Shown here one piece after another: positions 9,200-17,409 of a stretch of DNA of 64,000 nt. Under the pieces are notes generated by a model. That model did not search any database and was not told where the DNA came from. It saw nothing but the letters and a program-made list of their open reading frames with translations. The DNA comes from Melioribacteraceae bacterium (lineage in GTDB: Bacteria > Bacteroidota > Ignavibacteria > Ignavibacteriales > Melioribacteraceae), in the NCBI GenBank assembly GCA_021739765.1, contig JAIPBD010000011.1, forward strand, positions 1-64,000. Reading direction: 5' to 3'. The translations under genes and the position numbers were made by a program. The first letter of the stretch is position 1. Each line of letters begins with the position of its first letter.

Positions 9200-10138
9200 A
9201 TGAAAATATATACAGATATAAATGACATAAAAATAGATGGTTACGTAGCGTTAACAATTGGAACGTTTGATGGTGTACACAATGGACACAAAGAAATACT
9301 CAAAGTTCTGCTAAATGACGCAAAATCGAATAATGGTGAATCATTTGTCGTTACTTTTTTCCCTCATCCCAGAAAAGTGATTTCAAAAAATTTTCCGATT
9401 AAGTTGTTAACAACAAGGGAAGAAAAAATTGAGCTGTTTCGAAATACGGGAATTGATAATCTTTTGATAATAAATTTCACTGAAGATTTTGCTAAACTTG
9501 GTTACGATGAATTTGTCAAAGAATATTTGGTTGACGCAATTAAGGTTAACAAGGTAATAATCGGTTTTGACCATAAATTTGGAAAAGATCGGAGTGGTAA
9601 CGAATCAAAATTGAGAGAATTAGGGAAACAAAACGGATTCGATGTTGAAGTTGTAGATGAGCAGACCGTGAGATCCGCTTCGGTAAGTAGTTCAATTATT
9701 CGGGATGCTTTGTGTAACGGTAAAATTGAGACTGCCAACGAACTTCTCGGAAGCACTTATAAACTTCACGGAAAGGTTGTCGAAGGCGCTAAACGAGGAA
9801 GAACGCTCGGCTTTCCAACCGCGAATATTGAATTAAATAATGATGACAAATTGATTCCACAAGCCGGAGTTTATTTTACCGGAATCTATTTGGGAAATGA
9901 AAAATTTTATGGAATAATGAATATCGGCTACCGTCCAACTTTCGATGATGAATTGGGCATTGTAATCGAAGTTCACATTCTTGATTTTAATCGTGATATT
10001 TATTTTGAAAAAATTAGTGTTGAGCTTCTGTATAGAATGCGTGATGAGAAAAAGTTTTCTTCAAAAGAGGACTTGATTGCACAAATAACAGAAGATAAAA
10101 ACACAGCTATAGAAAAACTTAAACTAATAGTTAATTAA
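9200..10138 (+). CDS. ribF: Bifunctional riboflavin kinase/FAD synthetase
   Basis: Converts riboflavin to FMN and FMN to FAD. The 312-residue protein has the N-terminal nucleotidyltransferase domain (TIGTFDGVHNGHKEIL at about 18-33, with the HxGH-type motif as HNGH, and FFPHPRKVI) and the C-terminal flavokinase domain (VVEGAKRGRTLGFPTANIEL). The length is typical. Its position between truB and rpsO is the common arrangement. Confidence 0.95.
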   Translation: MKIYTDINDIKIDGYVALTIGTFDGVHNGHKEILKVLLNDAKSNNGESFVVTFFPHPRKVISKNFPIKLLTTREEKIELFRNTGIDNLLIINFTEDFAKLGYDEFVKEYLVDAIKVNKVIIGFDHKFGKDRSGNESKLRELGKQNGFDVEVVDEQTVRSASVSSSIIRDALCNGKIETANELLGSTYKLHGKVVEGAKRGRTLGFPTANIELNNDDKLIPQAGVYFTGIYLGNEKFYGIMNIGYRPTFDDELGIVIEVHILDFNRDIYFEKISVELLYRMRDEKKFSSKEDLIAQITEDKNTAIEKLKLIVN

Positions 10139-10140
10139 TT

Positions 10141-10162
10141 AACCTCGGTTGGTTCTGGGGTT
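10141..10162 (+). promoter_or_regulatory. Hairpin in the rpsO leader (possible S15 autoregulatory site)
   Basis: AACCTC (10141-10146) pairs with GGGGTT (10157-10162), including one U.G pair, around a ten-base loop GGTTGGTTCT. No T-run follows, so it is not a terminator. S15 of several bacteria represses its own mRNA by binding leader structures with G.U/G-C features, and this stem lies 35 bases before the rpsO ATG. The assignment is tentative. Confidence 0.35.
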
Positions 10163-10196
10163 ATATCGTACAACTTATTTCAAGGAGAAATAAAAA

Positions 10197-10466
10197 ATGG
10201 CTTTAACAAACGAAGATAAGCTGGCTATCGTAAAGAAATACGGTGAAAATGAAAGCGACAGTGGAAAAACCGAAGTGCAGATCGCAATTCTGACAGCCAG
10301 AATTAATCAATTAACTTCACACTTCGAAAATCATAAAAAGGATCATGCTTCCAGGAGAGGTTTGATGCAGATGGTGGGTAAAAGAAGAAGATTGTTGGAT
10401 TATTTAGCCGACAGAAATATTGAACGCTATAGAGCGATAATTAAAGATCTAAAAATTAGAAAATAA
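10197..10466 (+). CDS. rpsO: 30S ribosomal protein S15
   Basis: An 89-residue primary binding protein of the 16S rRNA central domain. The family sequence is plain: [48 protein letters not shown]. It has a strong Shine-Dalgarno site (AAGGAGA, spacing about eight) and is directly followed by pnp, the usual pairing. Confidence 0.98.
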   Translation: MALTNEDKLAIVKKYGENESDSGKTEVQIAILTARINQLTSHFENHKKDHASRRGLMQMVGKRRRLLDYLADRNIERYRAIIKDLKIRK

Positions 10467-10478
10467 GAGGAAGTTTTA

Positions 10479-12608
10479 ATGGTTTACACAAAAGAAGTAG
10501 AAGTTGGCGGCAAAATAATTTCGATTGAATATGGAAGATATGCGCGCCAATCTAACGCGGCCGTTATGGTAAGATGTGGAGATACAATGGTATTTGTCGC
10601 AGTTACCGCCGCAGCTGAAGCGAGAGAAGGAATTGATTTCTTCCCGCTATCAGTCGAATACAGAGAAAAAGCTTTCGCTGCCGGAAAATTCCCGGGTGGA
10701 TTTTTTAAACGTGAAGGTAAACCGACCGAAAAAGAAGTATTAAGTTCAAGGTTGATTGATAGACCTATCAGACCCCTATTTGCGAAGGGTTTCCAAAATG
10801 AAACTCAGATTATCGCATCAGTTTATTCCTTTGATGGAGACAATGATGGGGATGTTTTGGCGGCAATTGGTGCATCTGCTGCGTTAACAATTTCTGATAT
10901 TCCCTTTCTTGAGCCAATCGCTGAAGTTAGAGTGGGTAGAATTAATGGTGAATTTATTGTTAATCCGACACATAAAGAGATCGCTGAAAGTGATATTGAA
11001 TTAACTGTCGCAGGAACAGAATCATCAATTATGATGGTTGAGGGCGAATCTACTGAAGTTAGTGAAGCGGATCTACTCGAAGCATTAAAAATTGCTCACG
11101 TTGATATTAAAAAAATTGTTGCAATGCAAAACGAGTTTAGAGCAGAATGTGGTAAAGAAAAAATGGTTGTTCAACCGGCTGAAATCGATTCTGAATTATT
11201 AAACGCGGTTAATGAACTCGCGCACGATAAATACAAAGAGTTGGTCAGTACGGTTCTCGCGAAAAAAGAACGATCACAAAAGAATTCCGAATTAAACGCA
11301 GAAGTTCTTGCCGCGTTGGAAGAAAAATTCCCCGATCAGGAATCAACGATAAAAACAATTCTTCATGATCTTGAAAAAGATCTTATGAGAAAACAAATTC
11401 TTGAAAATGGAAACCGTTTGGATGGAAGGAATACAACCGAAATCAGACCAATTACCATTGAAGTCGGTATTCTGCCTCGCGTTCACGGATCGGCATTATT
11501 TACCCGCGGTGAAACTCAAAGTTTAACCACACTTACATTAGGTACTAAATCAGATGAGCAAATCATCGATGGATTGATGGAAGAATATAAAAAACGATTT
11601 ATTCTTCATTACAATTTCCCGCCATTCAGTGTTGGTGAAACCGGAAGATTCGGATTTACGGGAAGAAGAGAAATTGGTCATGGAAACTTGGCCGAAAGAG
11701 CTCTCAAATGTATGATGCCGGAAGAATCAAAATTCCCTTATAGCATTAGAATTAACTCCGATATATTGGAATCGAACGGTTCTTCATCAATGGCTACAGT
11801 TTGTGCGGGTTCTCTTGCATTGATGGATGGAGGAGCGCCTATTGAATCCGGAATCGCCGGAATTGCGATGGGATTAATTAAAGAAGACGATTCTTTCGCG
11901 GTCCTTTCGGATATCTCCGGAAATGAAGATCATCTCGGTGATATGGATTTCAAAGTTGCCGGAACGGAAAAAGGTATCACCGCATTCCAAATGGATATCA
12001 AAATCCAAGGAATTTCTTATGAAATTATGGAAAAGGCATTAGCGCAAGCAAAAGAAGGACGTACACATATCCTCGCTAAAATGGCTGAAGCTCTCCCTGC
12101 ATCTCGCGAATCAATTTCAACCCATGCGCCAACCTTACTTTTTACCAAAGTAAAAGTTGAAAAAATCGGGGCGGTTATTGGACCGGGCGGTAAAGTGATT
12201 CAAGGAATCCAAAAAGAATTTGGTGTTGATGTTTCTATCGAAGATGATGGAACGGTTAACATTGCAGGTAATAATAAAGAAATGGCGCAAAAAGCCAAAG
12301 AATATATCAAACTTCTTGTCGCTGAGCCCGAAGTCGGTAAAACTTACAATGCTGTAATTAAAAAAGTAGCTGATTTTGGAGCATTCGCGGAATTTATGCC
12401 CGGAAATCAGGGTCTCATTCATATTTCACAATTGGATATTAAACGTGTCGATAAAGTATCGGATGTAGTGAAAGAAGGTGACGAAATAAGAGTTAAATTG
12501 ATAAAAATTGATGATCAAGGCAGAAAAAACTTGTCGAGAAAGGCAGTTATGGAAGCCGAGTTGAAGAATGAAAATAATTCAGAAGTTACTGAGAACCCTG
12601 AGAATTAA
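10479..12608 (+). CDS. pnp: Polyribonucleotide nucleotidyltransferase (PNPase)
   Basis: A 3'-5' phosphorolytic exoribonuclease, trimeric and often part of the degradosome. The 709-residue protein has the first RNase PH domain (KFPGGFFKREGKPTEKE), the all-helical linker, the second RNase PH domain (RVHGSALFTRGETQSL; GFTGRREIGHGNLAERAL), a KH domain with GPGGKVIQGIQ at about residue 570, and an S1 domain from about 618 (GKTYNAVIKKVADFGAFAEF). A short acidic tail closes the protein. The rpsO-pnp junction is only 12 bases. Confidence 0.97.
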   Translation: MVYTKEVEVGGKIISIEYGRYARQSNAAVMVRCGDTMVFVAVTAAAEAREGIDFFPLSVEYREKAFAAGKFPGGFFKREGKPTEKEVLSSRLIDRPIRPLFAKGFQNETQIIASVYSFDGDNDGDVLAAIGASAALTISDIPFLEPIAEVRVGRINGEFIVNPTHKEIAESDIELTVAGTESSIMMVEGESTEVSEADLLEALKIAHVDIKKIVAMQNEFRAECGKEKMVVQPAEIDSELLNAVNELAHDKYKELVSTVLAKKERSQKNSELNAEVLAALEEKFPDQESTIKTILHDLEKDLMRKQILENGNRLDGRNTTEIRPITIEVGILPRVHGSALFTRGETQSLTTLTLGTKSDEQIIDGLMEEYKKRFILHYNFPPFSVGETGRFGFTGRREIGHGNLAERALKCMMPEESKFPYSIRINSDILESNGSSSMATVCAGSLALMDGGAPIESGIAGIAMGLIKEDDSFAVLSDISGNEDHLGDMDFKVAGTEKGITAFQMDIKIQGISYEIMEKALAQAKEGRTHILAKMAEALPASRESISTHAPTLLFTKVKVEKIGAVIGPGGKVIQGIQKEFGVDVSIEDDGTVNIAGNNKEMAQKAKEYIKLLVAEPEVGKTYNAVIKKVADFGAFAEFMPGNQGLIHISQLDIKRVDKVSDVVKEGDEIRVKLIKIDDQGRKNLSRKAVMEAELKNENNSEVTENPEN

Positions 12609-12639
12609 TATCGGGGCCGTATAAGATAAATTAAATAAC

Positions 12640-12679
12640 AGTGAGCTGAATAGAAGATTTCTATTCAGCTCTAACTGAA
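12640..12679 (+). terminator. Long inverted repeat after pnp
   Basis: Arms 12644-12656 and 12660-12672 are perfectly complementary over 13 pairs with a three-base loop. The stem extends by four more pairs (12640-12643 with 12676-12679 beyond a small bulge). It lies 31 bases past the pnp stop at the end of the large cluster. It has no T-run, so it may act as a 3' stability hairpin or a Rho-independent terminator of weak form. Confidence 0.6.
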
Positions 12680-12788
12680 AGCTCTTTCGGAATGTCTCCA
12701 TTTGAGCTGGTTCATATAAATTTTAATCGGCCCAATATTACAAACAAATTTTGGAGACGGTTGTTGCTTGTTCAACAGCTGTTGGATT

Positions 12789-13865
12789 ATGAAAATTGGG
12801 AATATAGATTTAGGTGCTAAGCAACTACTTGCTCCTATGGCTGAAGTTACGGATACTCCCTTTAGGACTATCGCGAAACAGAATGGAGCGGGACTGACTT
12901 TTACGCAAATGGTCAGTGCCAGAGGTGTGATCGATAATGAATTCGAAACGCTCCAGAATCTGTCATTTTCTAATTCCGAAGCCCCAATCGGTGTACAAGT
13001 ACTTGGCAATAACGCTCGAACAATTGGTTACGCCGTAAAAGAGATTGCGAGGTTCAAACCTGCCTTGATCGATCTGAATTGCGGTTGCCCGGTTACCAAA
13101 GTTACCAAACACAATATGGGCGCCAGCCTTCTAAATGATACAGAAAAAATCAGCTCTTTAGTTAAATCAATGGTTGATAATTCTGACGGAATTCCAATTT
13201 CGGTAAAATTACGACTTGGTCTTACCGATAGGAATATCAATATTATCGAAAACGCGAATGCGGTGAAAGAAGCGGGCGCTGCCTTAATATTCGTTCATGC
13301 GCGTACAAAACAAGATCGCTACGATGAAGAGCCGGATTGGAATTGGTTGAAAGTACTGAAACAAGAAACTGACATCCCAATTGTCGGAAATGGATCTATT
13401 TTTACTCCCCAAGATATTAAGGAAATGCTAGAACAAACCAAATGCGACAGTGTTTTAGTTGCTCGAGGCGCGTTAGGAAATCCTTTTATATTCTCACGTT
13501 ATAATGCTTTGGTCGAAACCGGCTATGATCCCGGACCACCAGATATACTGGAAGTTGGAAGAACGGTAACAAAACACCTCGATTTGCTGGTTCAAAACTA
13601 TGGCGAGTTTAAGGCGTTGCCAAAGACCAAGAAAAATATCGTGTGGTATTTTAGAAATTATGACGGAATTTCTGTTTTACTCGCCGATATTTTTGCAATA
13701 AACGAAATTGAACAATTAAAAAATTATGTTCTGAATCATTCCGAAAAAATTAAAGAAAACTATTTCGAGAAGGAAGATTTAGAGGAAATTGACGAAAAAT
13801 TTAAACAAAAGGTCTTATTCTGGCTGTTGGAGAAAAAAGACATTTATGAAGATTTATACATATAA
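12789..13865 (+). CDS. dusB: tRNA-dihydrouridine synthase
   Basis: An FMN enzyme that reduces uridine in tRNA to dihydrouridine. The opening LLAPMAEVTDTPFRTIAKQNGAG is the DusB-type N-terminus, and the catalytic Cys is in NCGCP (Cys100). QVLGN, SVKLRLG, VHARTKQDRY and VGNGSI are the flavin and substrate barrel motifs. The frame stays open to a TTG at 12768, but MKIGNIDLG from the ATG at 12789 aligns with the family start, so I use 358 residues. It stands alone after the pnp hairpin, and the RNase G/E gene follows after 16 bases. Confidence 0.92.
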   Translation: MKIGNIDLGAKQLLAPMAEVTDTPFRTIAKQNGAGLTFTQMVSARGVIDNEFETLQNLSFSNSEAPIGVQVLGNNARTIGYAVKEIARFKPALIDLNCGCPVTKVTKHNMGASLLNDTEKISSLVKSMVDNSDGIPISVKLRLGLTDRNINIIENANAVKEAGAALIFVHARTKQDRYDEEPDWNWLKVLKQETDIPIVGNGSIFTPQDIKEMLEQTKCDSVLVARGALGNPFIFSRYNALVETGYDPGPPDILEVGRTVTKHLDLLVQNYGEFKALPKTKKNIVWYFRNYDGISVLLADIFAINEIEQLKNYVLNHSEKIKENYFEKEDLEEIDEKFKQKVLFWLLEKKDIYEDLYI

Positions 13866-13881
13866 AATTTTGATATAAAAT

Positions 13882-15477
13882 ATGAAAAAAGAAATTGTAA
13901 TTAATTCCAGTTCCTCGGTAAACCGGGTTGCAATAATAGAGGATGGAAATCTGGCAGATTTTTTTGTCGATCACCCGGAAAAAGAAAGAATGGTTGGCGA
14001 TTTGTATTATGGAACTGTCGCGAGAGTTTTGCCGGGCATTAGAGCGGCGTTTATAAATATCGGATTAAAACACGATGCTTTTTTGCATTTTTCGGATATT
14101 GGTGATTCCCTCGAAGACAATAAAGGAATGTTTGACGATGACGATGGCGGGGATGAGGAATCTGATCCTCCAGTTCAAAAACCTGTCGCGGCACAACAAA
14201 AAAAGAATTCCGACCCTAACTCACCGGAAGTCCGAGCCGAGAACAGAAGACGAGTTCCCAATCTCAAAAAAGGTGAAGAGATAATCATTCAGATTATCAA
14301 AGAACCTGTAAAAGATAAGGGTGTTCGAGTCTCATCCTCAATTTCATTACCCGGCAGGTTTTGCGTTCTGCTCCCTTTCGATAATAAAATCGGTGTCTCG
14401 AAGAAGATTTATGACTTTAAAGAACGAAAAAGATTACGCCGAATTGCACGCGGTATTTTACCAAAAGAGTGCGGATTAATAATTCGAACCGCGGCCAAAA
14501 ATCAAGATGAGGATATTCTTGCCGCAGATTTAAAATATCTTGTTAAAATTTGGGAAGATGTTCAAGAGGAAGTAAAAACTTCGGAACCGCCGAAATTAGT
14601 TTATAAAGATCTAAGCACAACAATTTCAGTAATAAGAGATTTATTTACTACCGATATTTCAAAAGTTGCGATCGATTCTAAAAAACTTTATCGGGAAGTG
14701 AAAAACTATCTAAAGTTCGTTCAACCTTCCTTGATGGATAAAGTTGAGTATTTCAAAAATGATCAGCACATTTTCGAATTTTTCAAAGTGAATGAACAAA
14801 TTGAATTGCTGATGGGAAGGAAAGTTCCTCTTCCTAGCGGTGGTCATATTGTTATCGATCATACCGAAGCGATGATTGTAATTGATGTCAATAGTGGCAG
14901 ATATGCCGCGAAAAAAGATCAGGAATTGAACTCTCTTAAAACTGATTTAGAAGCATCACGGGAAATTGTGCGCCAACTTCGGCTGCGTGATATCGGCGGT
15001 TTGATCGTAATTGATTTTATCGATCTTGAAGATGAAAAAAATCGTAAGAAAATTTACGACGAACTAAAAAAAGAATTCAAAAAAGACCGGGCAAAAACAG
15101 CCTTATTGCCAATGACGGACTTTGGAATTATCCAAATTACAAGACAAAGGATTCGTGAGAACATTCTCCAATCGATGACTGAAGCTTGTATTTATTGCAA
15201 TGGAACGGGTGTGATGACAAAGAAATCGAACCTCGTTCATGATATCGAACAATGGTTAAAGAGATACAAACTGGAAGGCAAATACAAACATCTTGAATTG
15301 GTTGTTCACCCTTCCCTTGGGCGTATTCTTAATGAGGGGTACATTACGCCAAGGTTTAAACTTCAGTGGAAATTTGCCATTCGACTGAAAGTTACACCGA
15401 GCGAAAAAGTTAACCCGCAATCATTTAAAATATTATATGCAAAAACGGGTGAGGATTTAACCGAAGAATTCGCGTAA
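13882..15477 (+). CDS. rng: Ribonuclease G/E family endoribonuclease
   Basis: Single-strand endoribonuclease of rRNA and mRNA processing. The 531-residue length fits RNase G rather than the longer RNase E. Features are an S1 domain (GDLYYGTVARVLPGIRAAFINIG...AFLHFSDI) interrupted by an acidic/basic insert (about 85-120), the DNase I-like catalytic domain with IVIDVNSG and LIVIDFIDLE carrying the metal-binding Asp residues, and the Zn-link Cys pair CIYCNGTG. Acting next to pnp it would contribute to RNA decay. Confidence 0.94.
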   Translation: MKKEIVINSSSSVNRVAIIEDGNLADFFVDHPEKERMVGDLYYGTVARVLPGIRAAFINIGLKHDAFLHFSDIGDSLEDNKGMFDDDDGGDEESDPPVQKPVAAQQKKNSDPNSPEVRAENRRRVPNLKKGEEIIIQIIKEPVKDKGVRVSSSISLPGRFCVLLPFDNKIGVSKKIYDFKERKRLRRIARGILPKECGLIIRTAAKNQDEDILAADLKYLVKIWEDVQEEVKTSEPPKLVYKDLSTTISVIRDLFTTDISKVAIDSKKLYREVKNYLKFVQPSLMDKVEYFKNDQHIFEFFKVNEQIELLMGRKVPLPSGGHIVIDHTEAMIVIDVNSGRYAAKKDQELNSLKTDLEASREIVRQLRLRDIGGLIVIDFIDLEDEKNRKKIYDELKKEFKKDRAKTALLPMTDFGIIQITRQRIRENILQSMTEACIYCNGTGVMTKKSNLVHDIEQWLKRYKLEGKYKHLELVVHPSLGRILNEGYITPRFKLQWKFAIRLKVTPSEKVNPQSFKILYAKTGEDLTEEFA

Positions 15478-15560
15478 AATTTTTAGTAATTATACCTACT
15501 CTAAATCACAAACTTATTTGTAGTTTTTGGATAGCTTCTTTTCTTTTGGAGGGAAAAAAT

Positions 15561-16640
15561 ATGAAACGCACAAAATTTTATGATATTCATAAAAATCTTG
15601 GGGCAAAACTCGTAGATTTTGCCGGATTTGAAATGCCGGTTCAATATTCATCTATTATTGCGGAGCATAAAGCTGTTAGAAATTCTGTTGGTGTTTTTGA
15701 TGTTTCACACATGGGCGAGTTTTTTGTATCGGGACCGGAAGCTGAAAAATTAATCCAACATGTTACCGTAAATAACGTCGCGAACTTAAATGACGGCAAA
15801 GTGCAGTATTCTGCAATGTGTTATGAAGATGGCGGAATTGTTGATGATTTATTGGTTTATCAAATTTCGGATCAAAAATTTATGCTTGTTGTAAACGCTT
15901 CAAATATAGAGAAAGACCTCGCGTGGATTAATTCAAATAATCGATTCGATGCAAAAATCGAAAATGAAAGCGATGACTATTCGCTGCTGGCTGTTCAAGG
16001 TCCGAACTCAAACATGGTTATTAATAAGTTTTTAGGGAAAGAAATTGATATTGAATATTATACTTTCCTTACCGAAGATTACGAAGATTTAGAAATGATT
16101 GTTTCACGAACCGGTTATACCGGAGAGCTCGGATTTGAGCTCTACTTTAAAGGAAATGTGGAGCAAGCCGCAAAAATTTGGAACGCGATATTTAAAGCGG
16201 GGGAGGAATTCGAAATTCGACCTGTCGGACTCGCGGCACGGGATTCTCTCAGACTGGAAAAGGGATTTTGTCTTTATGGCAACGATATCGATAAAACAAC
16301 AAATACTATTGAAGCGGGACTAGGCTGGATTACCAAGCTAAAAAAAGAAGATTTTATTGGAAAGGAAGTTCTGGTCTCTACGAAATCAATTGGTCCGGAA
16401 AGAAAATTGGTCGCGATGGTAGCTGAAGAAAAAGCATTTCCGAGACAGGGATATGAAATCGCGGTTAACGGTGAGATCGTAGGTAAAATTACCAGCGGAA
16501 CCGTAAGCCCGATTTTAGAAAAACCTATCGCGCTCGGATACGTCAATACTGAATGTGCTAACCTTGATAGTGAAATGAATTGGATAATTAGAAATAAAGA
16601 AATAAAAGTGAAGATTGTTAAACTTCCCTTTGTAGGATAA
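15561..16640 (+). CDS. gcvT: Glycine cleavage system T protein (aminomethyltransferase)
   Basis: Transfers the aminomethyl carbon from the H protein to tetrahydrofolate, releasing ammonia. The 359-residue protein shows FAGFEMPVQYSSIIAEHKAVRN, VGVFDVSHMGEF, SRTGYTGELGFELY and LAARDSLRLEKGFCLYGND. The ATG at 15561 has GGAGGG nine bases upstream; a frame extension to a TTG at 15546 reads through that site and is rejected. The P and H genes are not in the window. comB begins one base after its stop. Confidence 0.95.
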   Translation: MKRTKFYDIHKNLGAKLVDFAGFEMPVQYSSIIAEHKAVRNSVGVFDVSHMGEFFVSGPEAEKLIQHVTVNNVANLNDGKVQYSAMCYEDGGIVDDLLVYQISDQKFMLVVNASNIEKDLAWINSNNRFDAKIENESDDYSLLAVQGPNSNMVINKFLGKEIDIEYYTFLTEDYEDLEMIVSRTGYTGELGFELYFKGNVEQAAKIWNAIFKAGEEFEIRPVGLAARDSLRLEKGFCLYGNDIDKTTNTIEAGLGWITKLKKEDFIGKEVLVSTKSIGPERKLVAMVAEEKAFPRQGYEIAVNGEIVGKITSGTVSPILEKPIALGYVNTECANLDSEMNWIIRNKEIKVKIVKLPFVG

Positions 16641-16641
16641 A

Positions 16642-17391
16642 ATGAAAATACACACACTTTTTTCACCCTTGAATGCAGATGAGCTTTATTTTACCGGCAG
16701 AACAACGGTAGTAATCGATGTACTAAGAGCGACTTCAACTATTGACACGGCCCTTTCAAACGGAGCCAAAGAAATTATTCCTGTCGATAGTGTAGAATTC
16801 GCGATGAAAATTTCCGGGAATGCTTTTGGAGGTCAAACCCTTATTGGTGGTGAAAGAAATACGAAAAAGATTGATGGATTTCATTTGGGTAATTCTCCTT
16901 TGGATTATAGTGTGGAGAAGGTTTCGGGAAAATCGATCATTCTATTTACTACCAACGGTTCTAAAGCAATTGTAAGAGCAAAATTTTCCGAAAACTTGCA
17001 CACTTGCAGCTTTTTAAATTTATCCGCGATGGCCGAATATCTATACAATCTTGGAAATGAAGTTACGATTCTTTGTGCCGGATTTAATGGAATGTTCTGT
17101 CTCGAAGACACTATTTGCGCGGGCAAACTTATAACCGAAATTGAAAAGTTTAAAGAAAATATTGAGTTGACGGATGCTTCCAAGGCTTCCATTTCGCTTT
17201 CAAAATCATTTGGCCGGGGCATTAAAAAAATGCTGAGCGAGACTCAGCATGGAAAGCTTTTAATTGAAAATGGCTTTGAAGATGATATTGAGGCGTGTTC
17301 ACAATCAAATTCGAGCAGCTCAATTCCATTTTACAGATCAGGTGTAATTAAATTGCCGAAGGAAAATCCTGAAGTGAAAACTGGATTATAA
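16642..17391 (+). CDS. comB: ComB-like 2-phosphosulfolactate phosphatase
   Basis: The 249-residue protein matches the ComB family: TTVVIDVLRATSTIDTALSNGAKEIIPV, LIGGERNTKKIDGFHLGNSP, and ILCAGFNGMFCLEDTICAGKLI. ComB hydrolyses 2-phosphosulfolactate to sulfolactate in coenzyme M synthesis of archaea; bacterial homologues also occur without that pathway, and no ComA or ComC is nearby. It lies in a tight row gcvT-comB-ftsK. The family call is firm; the true substrate here is uncertain. Confidence 0.85.
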   Translation: MKIHTLFSPLNADELYFTGRTTVVIDVLRATSTIDTALSNGAKEIIPVDSVEFAMKISGNAFGGQTLIGGERNTKKIDGFHLGNSPLDYSVEKVSGKSIILFTTNGSKAIVRAKFSENLHTCSFLNLSAMAEYLYNLGNEVTILCAGFNGMFCLEDTICAGKLITEIEKFKENIELTDASKASISLSKSFGRGIKKMLSETQHGKLLIENGFEDDIEACSQSNSSSSIPFYRSGVIKLPKENPEVKTGL

Positions 17392-17409
17392 AAACGTTAT
17401 ATTTTGAAG

